This document shows positions 1-12,206 of a stretch of DNA of 64,000 nucleotides, one piece after another. The position numbers and the translations under genes were made by a program. How positions within the stretch are numbered: the first letter of the stretch is position 1; each line of letters begins with the position of its first letter. A model generated the notes under the pieces. The model ran no database searches, had not been told where the DNA came from, and saw nothing but the letters and a program-made list of their open reading frames with translations. This stretch comes from Oxalobacter sp. (GTDB lineage: Bacteria; Pseudomonadota; Gammaproteobacteria; Burkholderiales; Burkholderiaceae_D), in assembly GCA_003605115.1 (NCBI GenBank), contig QZKY01000016.1:212581-276580 (forward strand), given 5' to 3'.

Positions 1-42
1 TTTTCATCGTCGGACGAGTTGTACTTTTGTTGAACCTTTAAA

Positions 43-73
43 AAAGAAAGGGGTTACGTTTTAACGTAACCCC
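43..73 (-). terminator. Rho-independent terminator after the tRNA
   Basis: An 11-bp perfect stem (50-60 with 63-73, two-base tip) is followed on the minus strand by a T-rich run (CTTTCTTTTTT). It lies just past the tRNA and should end transcripts that come through rpoD and the tRNA. Confidence 0.85.
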
Positions 74-83
74 TTGATTTATT

Positions 84-162
<79 letters not shown>

Positions 163-184
163 TTTGCGGAAACCCCGATTAAAT

Positions 185-300
185 GGTTGCGCGTGCGATC
201 TGCGGCGTTGCTCGGTGCTCGCTTCCCTCGCCTATCTGCAAGATATGTCTCGGTCGCTGCGCGCCGGGCGCCTTGCATCTCATCACGATCACCAATTTCT
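185..300. repeat. Intergenic palindromic repeat, GCGTTGC...GCGCCTTGC family, copy 1
   Basis: This stretch between rpoD and the tRNA shares its two arms with 45345-45480: CTGCGGCGTTGCTCGGTGCTCG on the left, and CGCTGCGCGCCGGGCGCCTTGC on the right, around a variable middle. The arms are partly complementary, so the RNA could fold into a long imperfect hairpin. No coding role is seen. Confidence 0.6.
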
Positions 301-325
301 TCAGTGCTTCCTTATTTCTCCCCGC

Positions 326-2869
<2,544 letters not shown>

Positions 2870-3075
2870 GTGATTGTCTATCGCCTCATTACTCGATGGT
2901 GAGCATCATGCCGAAGAAGAACTCTGTGAGAGTTGCGTGTTATACGAAATGCAATAAAATTCTAAAACATGCCTCGGCACGCCAAGTTGCTGAATAGAAA
3001 ACTTACGATTTTACCATAATATGCAATTACTTCGGAAAAGTGTAGATTTCTGCTGCAAAAAAGAACAAATTTATT

Positions 3076-4851
3076 TTATTCGTCCTGCAAGGCGCGTTGC
3101 AGGCGCGTCAGTTCGCGGAAACGGTCGCTCACTTGACCTTGCAAGGCCAGTTGGTTCAGTTCCTGGGTGATGATTTCAAGCCGGATTTTGCGAACGGCGC
3201 TGCGCAACTCCGCGCGCGCCAATTCCAGGTCGAATTCCTTGTTGGTTGCGATTTCTTCGATCAGTGGATCAAAATCCGAGTCTGTTGCGCGCAATTGTTC
3301 GGCCAGTGCAGCAAAGTTGGCTTGGGCACCCAGTGCCTGCGCCGGTTCGATCAATTGCATCAGCATGTCGGCATAATCGGGGGCATAGTTGGTGATCGCT
3401 TCTATGGCATCCGGCGTCAGTTCTTGCGTAAGTACGGGCTGTGCCAGCAGGAGGCGCAGGATTTGGCGTTCCAGTCCAACGGGTTGCGGACGTCGTGAGC
3501 GGGGTGCCGGCGTGCGCGCGTTGGGTCGCCCTTCCGTGCGCGTCGCGGGCTTGGCCAGTTCCAGGAGATTCTCAAGCTCCGCTGTTGTCGTTTGCGTGAA
3601 TTGTGCAAGCGAGCGCACGATTTGCAGTCGCAAAGCCGAGGGGGGCATCATTTTCAGCAGGGGCTTGGCATCGAATTGCGCGCGGGCGCGGCCTTCTGCC
3701 GTGTTGAGATCGTTGCCTTCGGAGACGAGGTTGATCAGGAACTGCGAGAGTGGCATGGACTCCTTCACGAGCTGTTCGAAGGCTTCAGCGCCAAACTCGC
3801 GCACGTAGCTGTCGGGGTCATGTTCGGAAGGAAGGAAGAGAAACTTGATGGCCTTGTTGTCGGCAGCGTAAGGCAGGCTGGATTCCAGGGCGCGACGTGC
3901 GGCGCGGCGGCCTGCCGTGTCCCCATCAAAACTGAAAATGACTTCATCAGTCTGGCGCAGCAGTTTCTGTACATGCGTGGGTGTGCAGGCGGTGCCGAGC
4001 GTGGCAACCGCTTGTGGAAAGCCGAGTTGCGCGAGCGCGACCACATCCATGTAGCCTTCGGTGACCAGCACGTATCCAGCTTCGCGAATCGCCTGGCGGG
4101 CTTCGAACAAACCATAGAGTTCGCTGCCTTTGTGGAAGAGGGGCGTTTCAGGGGAGTTCAGATATTTTGGTTCGCCCTGGCCGAGCACGCGTCCGCCAAA
4201 GCCAATGGTTTGCCCCTTGGTGTTGCGGATCGGGAAGACGATGCGATCACGGAAGCGGTCATAACGCTTGCTGTTTTGGGGATCTTCGTCGCGGGTGATG
4301 ACCAAGCCGGATTCCACCAGCGCATCGGCTTCATAATCTGGAAAGACGGTGCGCAAACTGTCCCAGCCGTCGGGAGCGTAACCCAGACCAAACTTTGCGG
4401 CAACTTCACCTGTGAGGCCGCGACGTTTGAGATAGTCGATGGCGGTTTGCGATGCGCGCAGTTGATTGCGGTAGTGTTGCGTGGCTTGCGAGAGCACATC
4501 GGTCAGCGCAAGGGTTTTGGCTTGCTGCGCGGCGCGTTGCATGGGCGGCATTTTGTCGTCATCGTCGGGGACGGTCATGCCCACGCCTTGTGCCAGCGTT
4601 TGAACTGCTTCGACAAAACCGAGGCCGGAGTATTCCATCAAAAAACCAATTGCCGTGCCATTCTTGCCGCAACCAAAGCAGTGATAAAACTGTTTGGTGG
4701 GACTGACCGTGAAGCTCGGTGTTTTTTCGCCGTGAAAGGGGCACAGTCCCATCAGGTTGGCGCCGCCTTTTTTGAGTTGCACGTAATTGCCCACGACGTC
4801 GACGATATCGACGCGGTTGAGAAGATCCTGAATGAAGGATTGTGGGATCAC
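3076..4851 (-). CDS. dnaG: DNA primase DnaG
   Basis: DnaG makes the RNA primers for replication at the fork, with the DnaB helicase. At 591 residues it is normal length. The N-terminal zinc finger (CPFHGEKTPSF ... FHCFGCG-like, about residues 37-65) is complete. The Toprim core shows VTEGYMDVVALAQLG and the SFDGDTAGRRAA motif, which hold the catalytic Glu and Asp residues. A C-terminal helicase-binding region follows. The start is GTG at 4851 (reading V-I-P-Q-S-F-I); no better ATG lies upstream because palindromic repeats begin ten bases away. It is transcribed with yqeY and rpoD, and the repeat cluster just upstream may modulate readthrough from rpsU-yqeY. Confidence 0.97.
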   Translation of the reverse strand: MIPQSFIQDLLNRVDIVDVVGNYVQLKKGGANLMGLCPFHGEKTPSFTVSPTKQFYHCFGCGKNGTAIGFLMEYSGLGFVEAVQTLAQGVGMTVPDDDDKMPPMQRAAQQAKTLALTDVLSQATQHYRNQLRASQTAIDYLKRRGLTGEVAAKFGLGYAPDGWDSLRTVFPDYEADALVESGLVITRDEDPQNSKRYDRFRDRIVFPIRNTKGQTIGFGGRVLGQGEPKYLNSPETPLFHKGSELYGLFEARQAIREAGYVLVTEGYMDVVALAQLGFPQAVATLGTACTPTHVQKLLRQTDEVIFSFDGDTAGRRAARRALESSLPYAADNKAIKFLFLPSEHDPDSYVREFGAEAFEQLVKESMPLSQFLINLVSEGNDLNTAEGRARAQFDAKPLLKMMPPSALRLQIVRSLAQFTQTTTAELENLLELAKPATRTEGRPNARTPAPRSRRPQPVGLERQILRLLLAQPVLTQELTPDAIEAITNYAPDYADMLMQLIEPAQALGAQANFAALAEQLRATDSDFDPLIEEIATNKEFDLELARAELRSAVRKIRLEIITQELNQLALQGQVSDRFRELTRLQRALQDE

Positions 4852-4860
4852 GGAATAATT

Positions 4861-5040
4861 GGGGTCAGAGTCGAATTGTTTTTAATTGCAAACTGAAAAC
4901 GGGTGCATAAATGGGGTCAGCAGTTTTTTTCGCGAAGCGAAAATTACTCTGACCCCATTTATGATTCAGGGAAAATTCGGGGTCAGAGTCAAAATTCGCA
5001 AGCGATATTTGACGCTGCCCCCGGTTTCCTGCCGGTTTCC
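4861..5040. repeat. Cluster of GGGTCAGAGTC palindromes (REP-like)
   Basis: Three related units lie between yqeY and dnaG. The central one (4906-4963) has a perfect 15-bp outer stem (4906-4920 with 4949-4963) and an inner TTTTCGC-gaa-GCGAAAA hairpin. A half unit starts at 4861 (GGGGTCAGAGTCGAATT). A third unit (about 4979-5021) is an imperfect hairpin GGGGTCAGAGTCAAA ... TTTGACGCTGCCCC. The same core occurs at 22593, 25920, 50972 and 53744. No transposase gene is near. Confidence 0.85.
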
Positions 5041-5056
5041 CCTTCCCGGTTTGACA

Positions 5057-5497
5057 TTACTTCGCCAACGCCGCCTTGACCATCGCCGAAACCTTGGTCA
5101 TGTCGGCACGTCCGGCGAGTTTGGGTCTGAGCGCGTTCATCACCTTGCCCATGTCTTGCGGACCCGCAGCGCCAGCGGTGGCGGCGTTCACTTCGGCTGC
5201 GATCTCATCGTCTGACAAAGCGGCGGGCATGTAGGCGGAAAGGACAGCAAGTTCGGCTTTTTCCACATCCGCCAAATCCTGACGGCCACCGGCTTCAAAC
5301 TGGGTGATGGAGTCGCGGCGTTGCTTGATCATCCGCTCAATGATGGCGACAACGTGAGCATCCGTTAGTTCGACGCGATCGTCCACTTCCTTTTGCTTCA
5401 TGGCAGCGGTCAGCAATCGAATGGTGCCAAGCCTTTGCGTGTCTTTCGCACGCATGGCCGCTTTCATGTCTTCCGTGATTTGCTCTTTCAAGCCCAT
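5057..5497 (-). CDS. yqeY: GatB/YqeY domain protein
   Basis: A 146-residue helical protein of the YqeY family (MGLKEQITEDMKAAMRAKDTQ start; C-terminal GKVMNALRPKLAGRADM). The family shares its fold with the tail domain of GatB, the amidotransferase subunit that corrects mischarged tRNA, and often sits beside rpsU and dnaG. Its own role is not well established. A strong ribosome-binding site (GGAGGAA) precedes the ATG at 5497. It is the second gene of the rpsU operon, after an attenuator-like hairpin, and before a palindrome cluster. Confidence 0.93.
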   Translation of the reverse strand: MGLKEQITEDMKAAMRAKDTQRLGTIRLLTAAMKQKEVDDRVELTDAHVVAIIERMIKQRRDSITQFEAGGRQDLADVEKAELAVLSAYMPAALSDDEIAAEVNAATAGAAGPQDMGKVMNALRPKLAGRADMTKVSAMVKAALAK

Positions 5498-5520
5498 GCT
5501 TTCCTCCAGTTCAAATGAAT

Positions 5521-5560
5521 AAAAACACTAAAACCCGCTGCGGCAGGCCGGAGCGGGTTT
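5521..5560 (-). terminator. Attenuator-type terminator between rpsU and yqeY
   Basis: On the minus strand a 9-bp stem, AAACCCGCT paired with AGCGGGTTT (5552-5560 with 5531-5539, 12-base loop), is followed by TAGTGTTTTTATT. It matches the position of the known partial terminator between rpsU and dnaG in E. coli, which lowers expression of the downstream genes relative to S21. Confidence 0.7.
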
Positions 5561-5592
5561 GCAGGCTGGCCGCACAGCAAGGCGCGGCTCGT

Positions 5593-5805
5593 TTAATACA
5601 TTTTCTTCGGCAGTTGCTGGCTGCGGATGCGCTTGTAGTGACGCTTCACGGCAGCAGCAAGCTTGCGCTTGCGCTCGGATGTTGGTTTTTCGTAAAACTC
5701 GCGGGCGCGCAGTTCGGTCAGCAAACCGGTTTTTTCAATCGTGCGCTTGAAACGACGCATGGCGACTTCAAACGGCTCATTCTCTTTAAGGCGGATTGTG
5801 GTCAT
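5593..5805 (-). CDS. rpsU: 30S ribosomal protein S21
   Basis: S21 is a small basic protein of the 30S subunit that helps mRNA base-pair with the 16S 3' end. The 70-residue product ([21 protein letters not shown]) has the standard family start at 5805; an upstream in-frame ATG would add six residues not found in the family. The C-terminus is Lys/Arg-rich ([15 protein letters not shown]). It is the first gene of the macromolecular-synthesis operon and has its own -10 box about 40 bases upstream. Confidence 0.97.
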   Translation of the reverse strand: MTTIRLKENEPFEVAMRRFKRTIEKTGLLTELRAREFYEKPTSERKRKLAAAVKRHYKRIRSQQLPKKMY

Positions 5806-5843
5806 GTAAGTGTTGGGAAACAAATTCGTGTGAAAAGAAGGCG

Positions 5844-5849
5844 ATTATA
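5844..5849 (-). promoter_or_regulatory. -10 box for rpsU
   Basis: The minus strand reads CTATAATCGCC here, a perfect TATAAT -10 with a G/C-rich discriminator, about 40 bases before the rpsU ATG. A -35 match at 17-bp spacing is weak. The same TATAATCGC pattern precedes rpsP, which fits growth-rate-controlled ribosomal genes. Confidence 0.6.
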
Positions 5850-5941
5850 GCAGGATTTTTTGCCGGTGTATGGCGCTCTGGCAATTATATGCCTTTTGAC
5901 GTGTGGGGTGCGCTACGGCAAGGAAAGCTTGGCTATCGAAC

Positions 5942-5969
5942 AAAAAAGGCAGCCGAGGCTGCCTTTTTC
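5942..5969 (-). terminator. Terminator after hppA
   Basis: An 11-bp stem (AAAAAGGCAGC with GCTGCCTTTTT, 943-953 with 958-968 of the 5 kb block) lies 17 bases past the hppA stop and ends in a run of six T on the minus strand. Confidence 0.9.
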
Positions 5970-5985
5970 TTTTTAAAACAATGAC

Positions 5986-8169
5986 TTATTTCGATACTGC
6001 CGGAGTCGATGCAGGCGCGGCGCTGGCCGGTTTTGCGGCGAGTGCGGCTGGAATCGATGGGGCGGAAGCGGCTGGCATGATGACCGTCTTGGCTACAGGC
6101 GCAGGCGAGGCGTGGCTGCTGACCGCTTTGGAAGCCGTCCCCGGGAGCAGGGGCACGATCAAGAGCGCCACAATGTTGATGATCTTGATCAGCGGGTTAA
6201 CTGCGGGGCCCGCGGTGTCCTTGTACGGGTCGCCAACAGTATCACCGGTAACGGCTGCCTTGTGGGCTTCGGAACCTTTGCCGCCGAAGTGACCATCTTC
6301 GATGTACTTTTTCGCGTTATCCCATGCGCCACCGCCGGTGGTCATGGAAATTGCGACGAAGAGACCGGTAATGATGGTGCCCATCAGCAAGCCGCCGAGT
6401 GCAGCGGGGCCCAGAATCAGGCCGACCAGAACCGGCACAACGACTGGCAACAGCGACGGGATGATCATTTCCTTGATGGCTGCGGTGGTCAGCATGTCGA
6501 CGGCCTTGTCGTATTCCGGTTTGGCCGTGCCTTCCATGATGCCCTTGATTTCGCGGAACTGGCGACGCACTTCAACAACGACCGAGCCAGCAGCGCGACC
6601 CACGGCTTCCATCGCCATAGCGCCGAAGAGGTAAGGAATCAGACCACCGATGAACAGGCCAATGATGACTTTCGGGTCGGAGAGATCAAACTTGGTGTTC
6701 AGCCCAACCGATTCGAGTGCGTGGGTGTAGTCAGCGAAGAGCACCAGTGCAGCCAGACCGGCGGAACCAATGGCATAGCCTTTGGTCACGGCCTTGGTGG
6801 TGTTGCCAACAGCGTCCAGCGGATCCGTGATGGCGCGAACGGATTCCGGCATTTCCGACATTTCAGCGATGCCGCCTGCGTTGTCGGTGATGGGGCCGTA
6901 TGCATCAAGCGCAACGATGATGCCTGCCATGGACAGCATGGAGGTGGCAGCAATCGCGATGCCGTACAAGCCGCCGCAGAATTGGTAAGACACGAAGATC
7001 GCGGCGCAAACAGCCAGTACCGGATAGGCGGTGGATTTCATCGATACGCCCAGACCCGCGATGATGTTGGTGCCGTGGCCGGTGGTGGAGGCTTCAGCGA
7101 TGTGCTTGACCGGTTTGAAATCAGTGCCGGTGTAGTACTCGGTGATGTAGACCATCAGACCGGTGAGGACGATGCCGACGACCGATGCGCCAATCATTTG
7201 GCCGCGCATGTCAGCGGGCATGATCCACCAGGTAATGCCGACAAAGCCAATCAGTGAGAGGCCTGCAGCCCACCAGAGGCCGGTATACAGCGCGGACATG
7301 ATTTTCTTGCCGGGCTTGGCTTTTACCATCGAGCAACCGATGATCGAACCGATGATGGAGACTGCGCCGAGCAGCAGCGGATAAACAATCGCTTGCGTGG
7401 TGGCTTGGGTGACGAGCAGTGCGCCGAGCAACATGGTGGCGATCAGCGTGACGACATAGGTTTCGAACAGGTCGGCCGCCATACCAGCGCAGTCGCCGAC
7501 GTTGTCGCCAACGTTATCCGCAATCACCGCCGGATTGCGCGGGTCATCTTCGGGAATACCGGCTTCCACTTTGCCCACCAGGTCAGCGCCGACGTCAGCG
7601 CCTTTGGTGAAAATGCCGCCGCCCAGACGCGCGAAAATCGAAATCAGCGATGCACCAAATGCCAAGCCGATCAGCGGCTTGATGATGTCGTGTTGCGAGA
7701 GCAGTGTGTTGGCCGGTGCAAGCATTACAAGTGCAATATAGAACACGGCTACACCGAGCAGCCCCAGACCGGCAACCAGCATGCCGGTGATGGCGCCGCC
7801 TCGGAAGGCGACATTCAGCGCTTCATTCATGCCGACGGTCGCCGCTTGTGCTGTGCGCACGTTGGCGCGAACCGAGACGTTCATGCCGATGAACCCGCAG
7901 GCACCGGAAAGCACTGCGCCGATGATGAAACCGATAGCGGTCGAAATACCGATCAGCAGGGCGATCACAATCGTCAGCACAACGCCGACGATGGCGATAG
8001 TGCGGTATTGTCGCGCCAGATAGGCGCCCGCACCTTGCTCAATGGCGGATGCAATTTCCTGCATCCGTGCATTGCCGGCATCCTGCTTGAGAATCCAGCT
8101 ACGCGCCCATACCCCGTAGATGACGGCGATCAAACCGCAAACTACGGCGAACCCTAAGGCTAGTGTCAT
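5986..8169 (-). CDS. hppA: Membrane-bound proton-translocating pyrophosphatase, K+-independent type
   Basis: This integral membrane enzyme hydrolyses pyrophosphate and pumps protons. The 727-residue product has the many membrane helices of the family and the substrate-binding stretch [20 protein letters not shown] followed by [11 protein letters not shown] (about residues 192-228). The diagnostic motif is GNTTKA (455-460). Lys at this site marks the K+-independent H+-pumping subfamily, where K+-dependent enzymes have Ala. The start at 8169 is set by an AAGGAG ribosome-binding site; an upstream in-frame start would add 20 non-family residues. The last ~50 residues form an Ala/Pro/Ser-rich tail ([20 protein letters not shown]) outside the usual core. 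It lies 101 bases after adk and ends in its own terminator. Confidence 0.96.
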   Translation of the reverse strand: MTLALGFAVVCGLIAVIYGVWARSWILKQDAGNARMQEIASAIEQGAGAYLARQYRTIAIVGVVLTIVIALLIGISTAIGFIIGAVLSGACGFIGMNVSVRANVRTAQAATVGMNEALNVAFRGGAITGMLVAGLGLLGVAVFYIALVMLAPANTLLSQHDIIKPLIGLAFGASLISIFARLGGGIFTKGADVGADLVGKVEAGIPEDDPRNPAVIADNVGDNVGDCAGMAADLFETYVVTLIATMLLGALLVTQATTQAIVYPLLLGAVSIIGSIIGCSMVKAKPGKKIMSALYTGLWWAAGLSLIGFVGITWWIMPADMRGQMIGASVVGIVLTGLMVYITEYYTGTDFKPVKHIAEASTTGHGTNIIAGLGVSMKSTAYPVLAVCAAIFVSYQFCGGLYGIAIAATSMLSMAGIIVALDAYGPITDNAGGIAEMSEMPESVRAITDPLDAVGNTTKAVTKGYAIGSAGLAALVLFADYTHALESVGLNTKFDLSDPKVIIGLFIGGLIPYLFGAMAMEAVGRAAGSVVVEVRRQFREIKGIMEGTAKPEYDKAVDMLTTAAIKEMIIPSLLPVVVPVLVGLILGPAALGGLLMGTIITGLFVAISMTTGGGAWDNAKKYIEDGHFGGKGSEAHKAAVTGDTVGDPYKDTAGPAVNPLIKIINIVALLIVPLLPGTASKAVSSHASPAPVAKTVIMPAASAPSIPAALAAKPASAAPASTPAVSK

Positions 8170-8270
8170 GTTTACTCCTTTTTGTAAGACAAAATAATGA
8201 AAATAAAAATCCAAAGATGGCATTGGCAAAATTTTCTGCGGCTACCATCGTGTGTTTTGCAAAAACTTTT

Positions 8271-8936
<666 letters not shown>

Positions 8937-8957
8937 CTAGTGGGTTGGGTAATTTAT

Positions 8958-9722
8958 TTATGTCGCTGATGTCATTTTAAAATGGCGGCGCACGCGTTCC
9001 AGATCCTGCGGTGTGTCTACGCCGCCAGAAGGCGCGTCTTGCGTGACGTGAACGGCAATCGAATAGCCATGCCACAGCACGCGCAATTGTTCCAGTGCTT
9101 CAATTTGTTCCAGCGGCGATTTCTCCAGCATCGGATAGGTCTGCAAGAAATCATTGCGATACGCATACAGTCCGATGTGGCGCAGTGGCGCGTATCCGGC
9201 GGGAAGCATCTCGCGCGATTGCGCGAAGCCGTCGCGGTGCCAGGGAATCGCGGCGCGCGAAAAATACAGCGCGCGATATTTGTTATCCAGCACGACTTTC
9301 ACGACATTCGGATCGAATACTTCGGCGGCTTTGTCGAGCGGATGCGCGGCGGTGGCCATTGGCACGTTGGCGGAAATCAGTTTGGCGGTTGCCGCGATCA
9401 GTGACGGATCGATCAGCGGTTCGTCGCCTTGTACGTTGACGATGATTGCGTCAGCAGGCAAATTCATGGTGGCAGCGACTTCTGCAATGCGGTCGGTGCC
9501 GGAAGGGTGATCTTCTCGCGTCATCTTCGCAGCAATCTTGTGTTGTGCGCAGGCAGCCACGATATCGGCATGATCCGTGGCGACCACAATGCTGCTCGCG
9601 CCGGATTGCATCGCTTGTTCGGCGACGCGCACAATCATCGGCTTGCCGCCGATGTCGGCAAGCGGTTTCCCGGGAAGACGGGTCGATGCCAGGCGTGCAG
9701 GAATGATGACGATGAAAGACAT
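8958..9722 (-). CDS. kdsB: 3-deoxy-manno-octulosonate cytidylyltransferase
   Basis: KdsB activates KDO as CMP-KDO for the inner core of lipopolysaccharide. The 254-residue protein starts with the nucleotidyltransferase motif [19 protein letters not shown] and shows [14 protein letters not shown] and NVQGDEPLI, the CTP- and metal-binding signatures. It is between trm112 (51 bases upstream) and adk (30 bases downstream) and near lpxK, so this block serves lipid A-KDO synthesis. Confidence 0.98.
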   Translation of the reverse strand: MSFIVIIPARLASTRLPGKPLADIGGKPMIVRVAEQAMQSGASSIVVATDHADIVAACAQHKIAAKMTREDHPSGTDRIAEVAATMNLPADAIIVNVQGDEPLIDPSLIAATAKLISANVPMATAAHPLDKAAEVFDPNVVKVVLDNKYRALYFSRAAIPWHRDGFAQSREMLPAGYAPLRHIGLYAYRNDFLQTYPMLEKSPLEQIEALEQLRVLWHGYSIAVHVTQDAPSGGVDTPQDLERVRRHFKMTSAT

Positions 9723-9773
9723 GTTTAAATTTAAAAACGCGATCGCCGCAAGGCGACGGGGTCACTTCATTAC

Positions 9774-9968
9774 TTAAGGAGAGGGGGCTCCTGATTCGGC
9801 AGGTTCGTCCAGCGTGCGAGCGTGTTCTGCCCACATGATGGGGATACCATCGCGGATTGGATAAGCAAGCCGGTCTGGACGACAGGTTAATTCCTGTGCG
9901 TCCTTGTTGTACGCCAGCGGCCCTTTGCAGAGGGGACACACCAGGATATCAAGCAGTACGGCTTCCAC
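9774..9968 (-). CDS. Trm112-like small protein (YcaR family)
   Basis: A 64-residue Trm112/YcaR family protein ([18 protein letters not shown] ... [11 protein letters not shown]). In this family CPLC and a later Cys usually bind zinc; here CPLC and one later Cys (LTCRPDR) remain. Its start overlaps the lpxK end by 20 bases, so translation is probably coupled. The lpxK-ycaR-kdsB order is widespread, but the bacterial role is not defined; a methyltransferase-partner role as in eukaryotic Trm112 is only an analogy. Confidence 0.93.
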   Translation of the reverse strand: MEAVLLDILVCPLCKGPLAYNKDAQELTCRPDRLAYPIRDGIPIMWAEHARTLDEPAESGAPSP

Positions 9969-10959
9969 GGCACCTTTCCACGATCTGTTCCGCCAGCGCT
10001 TTATCTACCTGCGCGGTTACAGGAACCACCCATAATTTCCCAAGATTTTCCTGGGATTCGAAAACCCGACATTTTACCGCATCTTTTTCTGTAATCAGGA
10101 TGATATCGGCGTCTTTGTCATTAAAAGGACTGTTTTTATAGTCAAAATGGTCGGGGAGGGGCAGTTTTTCAAAGGTGAGCCCCGCTGCTTGCAACTGAGA
10201 AAAAAAGCGCTCTGGATTGCCGATGCCGGCCGCAGCCAAGAGTTTGGGTGGGGTGTTTTTGGTAACTTCCTGGAGCTTGATCAAGGGGATGCGTTGGCTG
10301 CGGTCGTCAATTTTTTCAGCCATGTTACCTATCAGCAGCATTTGCTCACCGTTAATGATAGTGAAATCCCTGTGTCTGCTGGCGGGTTCGCGCAGCGGAC
10401 CGGCTGGGAGCATCCAGCCATTGCCAAGGCCGCGTTGGTCAAATATCAAAATTTCAACATCGCGTTGCAGCGCATAGTGTTGCAAGCCATCGTCCATGAT
10501 AAGGATGTCAGTGTCGGGCGCAATGGCCAGCAAGGCTCTTCCCGCAGCGACGCGATCTCGTCCAATCATGACGGGGCAATTCGTGCGTTGGGCAATAAGC
10601 AGGGGTTCATCGCCGGCGAATTTGGGCATGGAGCAAGGAGTGACGAAAAGCGGGTCACGCTGAATGCTGCCGTATCCCCGCGATAGAACGCCCGGGTGAA
10701 AGCCTGCATCGCGCAGGGTATTGGCCAGCCAAATCACAAAAGGTGTTTTGCCTGTGCCGCCGACAAAAATATTGCCCACCACAATGACCGGGACGGGCAG
10801 GCGTGTCGAAGAAAATATCCTGGTGGCGTAGAGTGTGCGCCGTAGTGCGACCATGATGCGAAAAAGCAGCGACAGCGGCCACAGAAGCACCGCCAGCACG
10901 CCGCGTCGCAGCCAGGCGTGCGTGAGAGTGGATTCCAGTGAGCGTCGTGCTTGGGACAA
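9949..10959 (-). CDS. lpxK: Tetraacyldisaccharide 4'-kinase LpxK
   Basis: LpxK phosphorylates the 4' position of the lipid A disaccharide at the inner membrane. The 336-residue protein has an N-terminal membrane helix ([18 protein letters not shown]), the P-loop [17 protein letters not shown], and the DDGLQHYAL motif typical of the family. It follows exbD by 48 bases and overlaps the downstream Trm112-like gene, giving a run exbB-exbD-lpxK-trm112-kdsB-adk. Confidence 0.97.
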   Translation of the reverse strand: MSQARRSLESTLTHAWLRRGVLAVLLWPLSLLFRIMVALRRTLYATRIFSSTRLPVPVIVVGNIFVGGTGKTPFVIWLANTLRDAGFHPGVLSRGYGSIQRDPLFVTPCSMPKFAGDEPLLIAQRTNCPVMIGRDRVAAGRALLAIAPDTDILIMDDGLQHYALQRDVEILIFDQRGLGNGWMLPAGPLREPASRHRDFTIINGEQMLLIGNMAEKIDDRSQRIPLIKLQEVTKNTPPKLLAAAGIGNPERFFSQLQAAGLTFEKLPLPDHFDYKNSPFNDKDADIILITEKDAVKCRVFESQENLGKLWVVPVTAQVDKALAEQIVERCRGSRTA

Positions 10960-11007
10960 GTGTCACCTATCGTGAAGGGCACGTCTATGCGTCAGGTTTC
11001 AGGATGC

Positions 11008-11442
11008 TTACTTGTTGCTTTGCGCCTGACCGGTTTGCGTGGCGAATGTCAATTTGTCGAGTCGTGCCAGTCGCGCTGCTTCCATCACATTGATCACGCG
11101 CTGATGTGGTGCGTCGCCATCGGCTGAAATCACCAGCACAGCATCTTTTGCACCGCTGGGTATGAAGCGGCGCAAATCTTCTGCCAAGGCCGCAGGGTCA
11201 TGGTAGCTGACACGATTGTTGTTGATCGCATAGTCGCCGCTTGCGCTGACTGCAATATTGATTTCCAGTGGGCGATCCGGCACTTTGATCGCTTCGGCAG
11301 TCGGAAGGATGATCTGCAACTCGGAGTATCGATTGTAAGTGGTGGTGACCATCAGGAAAATCAGGATCACCAGCAGCACGTCGATGAACGGGATGAGATT
11401 GATTTCCGGATCGTCCCGGACTTTTCCTTTGCGAAAATTCAT
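11008..11442 (-). CDS. exbD: ExbD/TolR-type energy transducer
   Basis: This 144-residue inner-membrane protein has one N-terminal helix, NLIPFIDVLLVILIFLMV, with the Asp that carries protons in ExbD/TolR, and a periplasmic domain. With the upstream ExbB-like protein (18 bases away) it forms a proton channel that powers TonB- or Tol-like systems. No tonB or tolA gene is adjacent, so the partner is unknown. The lpxK-linked pair is common in betaproteobacteria. Confidence 0.93.
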   Translation of the reverse strand: MNFRKGKVRDDPEINLIPFIDVLLVILIFLMVTTTYNRYSELQIILPTAEAIKVPDRPLEINIAVSASGDYAINNNRVSYHDPAALAEDLRRFIPSGAKDAVLVISADGDAPHQRVINVMEAARLARLDKLTFATQTGQAQSNK

Positions 11443-11460
11443 GACGAGTTTCCTTTTCGA

Positions 11461-12075
11461 TCAGGATTTGCGTTTGCCGTGCACGATGTCGATAAATTTC
11501 ACCGCTTGCTGCTCCATGTCGACGATGTAGCCGTCAACGAGCGCCCGGAAGTGGCGATAAAAAATGAGCGCAGGCATGGCAATCAGCAAGCCAAAGCCCG
11601 TGTTGTACAAGGCAATGGAAATGCCATGCGCCAGTTGCACCGGATTGGCACCCACCGCATTTTGCGCGCCGAAAATTTCGATCATGCCGACAACGGTGCC
11701 GAACAAGCCCATCAGCGGTGCGAGTGTGGCGATGGTGCCAATGGTGGTGAGGAATCGTTCCAGATGATGCGAGACAGCGCGCCCCGCTTCCTCAATGGAT
11801 TCTTTCATCATTTCGCGTTCCGCATCGGCATTGCGCAAACCGGCGGCGAGCACGTAACCCAAGGGGGAATTCTGCGCGAGCTTGTCCAGAACGTCGTCGT
11901 TGATTTGTTCGTTTTGATAGACTGCGATGACCTCATTCAGCAGCGAGCGTGGCAGGATGCGGTCGCGCCGCAAGTAAATGATGCGCTCAATGATGAGCGC
12001 CAGTGCGATGACGGATGCGATTAACAAAAACCAAATCGGCCAACCAGCAGCTTGAATGATCGAAAACAAAAGCAA
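11461..12075 (-). CDS. exbB: ExbB/TolQ/MotA-family proton channel protein
   Basis: A 204-residue membrane protein with three predicted helices: about 10-30 (IWFLLIASVIALALIIERI), about 100-125 (IGTIATLAPLMGLFGTVVG), and about 155-175 (NTGFGLLIAMPALIFY). The second and third carry the conserved small-residue channel motif. It starts the exbB-exbD-lpxK series. The 131 bases before it, up to argH, hold an imperfect hairpin (CCAGCC/GGCTGG near 12150-12186) without a clear T run. ExbB versus TolQ cannot be decided from this sequence alone. Confidence 0.92.
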   Translation of the reverse strand: MLLFSIIQAAGWPIWFLLIASVIALALIIERIIYLRRDRILPRSLLNEVIAVYQNEQINDDVLDKLAQNSPLGYVLAAGLRNADAEREMMKESIEEAGRAVSHHLERFLTTIGTIATLAPLMGLFGTVVGMIEIFGAQNAVGANPVQLAHGISIALYNTGFGLLIAMPALIFYRHFRALVDGYIVDMEQQAVKFIDIVHGKRKS

Positions 12076-12206
12076 CTCCCGTACTGAAAAAAGTGATGAG
12101 GAAAACCGTGGTTCGCAGTATTTTAAGACTGCTCGCGCATTCCTGAAAGCCAGCCGGAATTATCCTCCATTAGGCTGGAATCAGCCAGTTTCATGCCTGA
12201 ATGTTG

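Noticed and set aside
6112..7257. Plus-strand 381-residue ORF, antisense to hppA
   Set aside because: Composition is His/Asp/Gln-rich and reflects the high-GC third-position bias of hppA; no family match.
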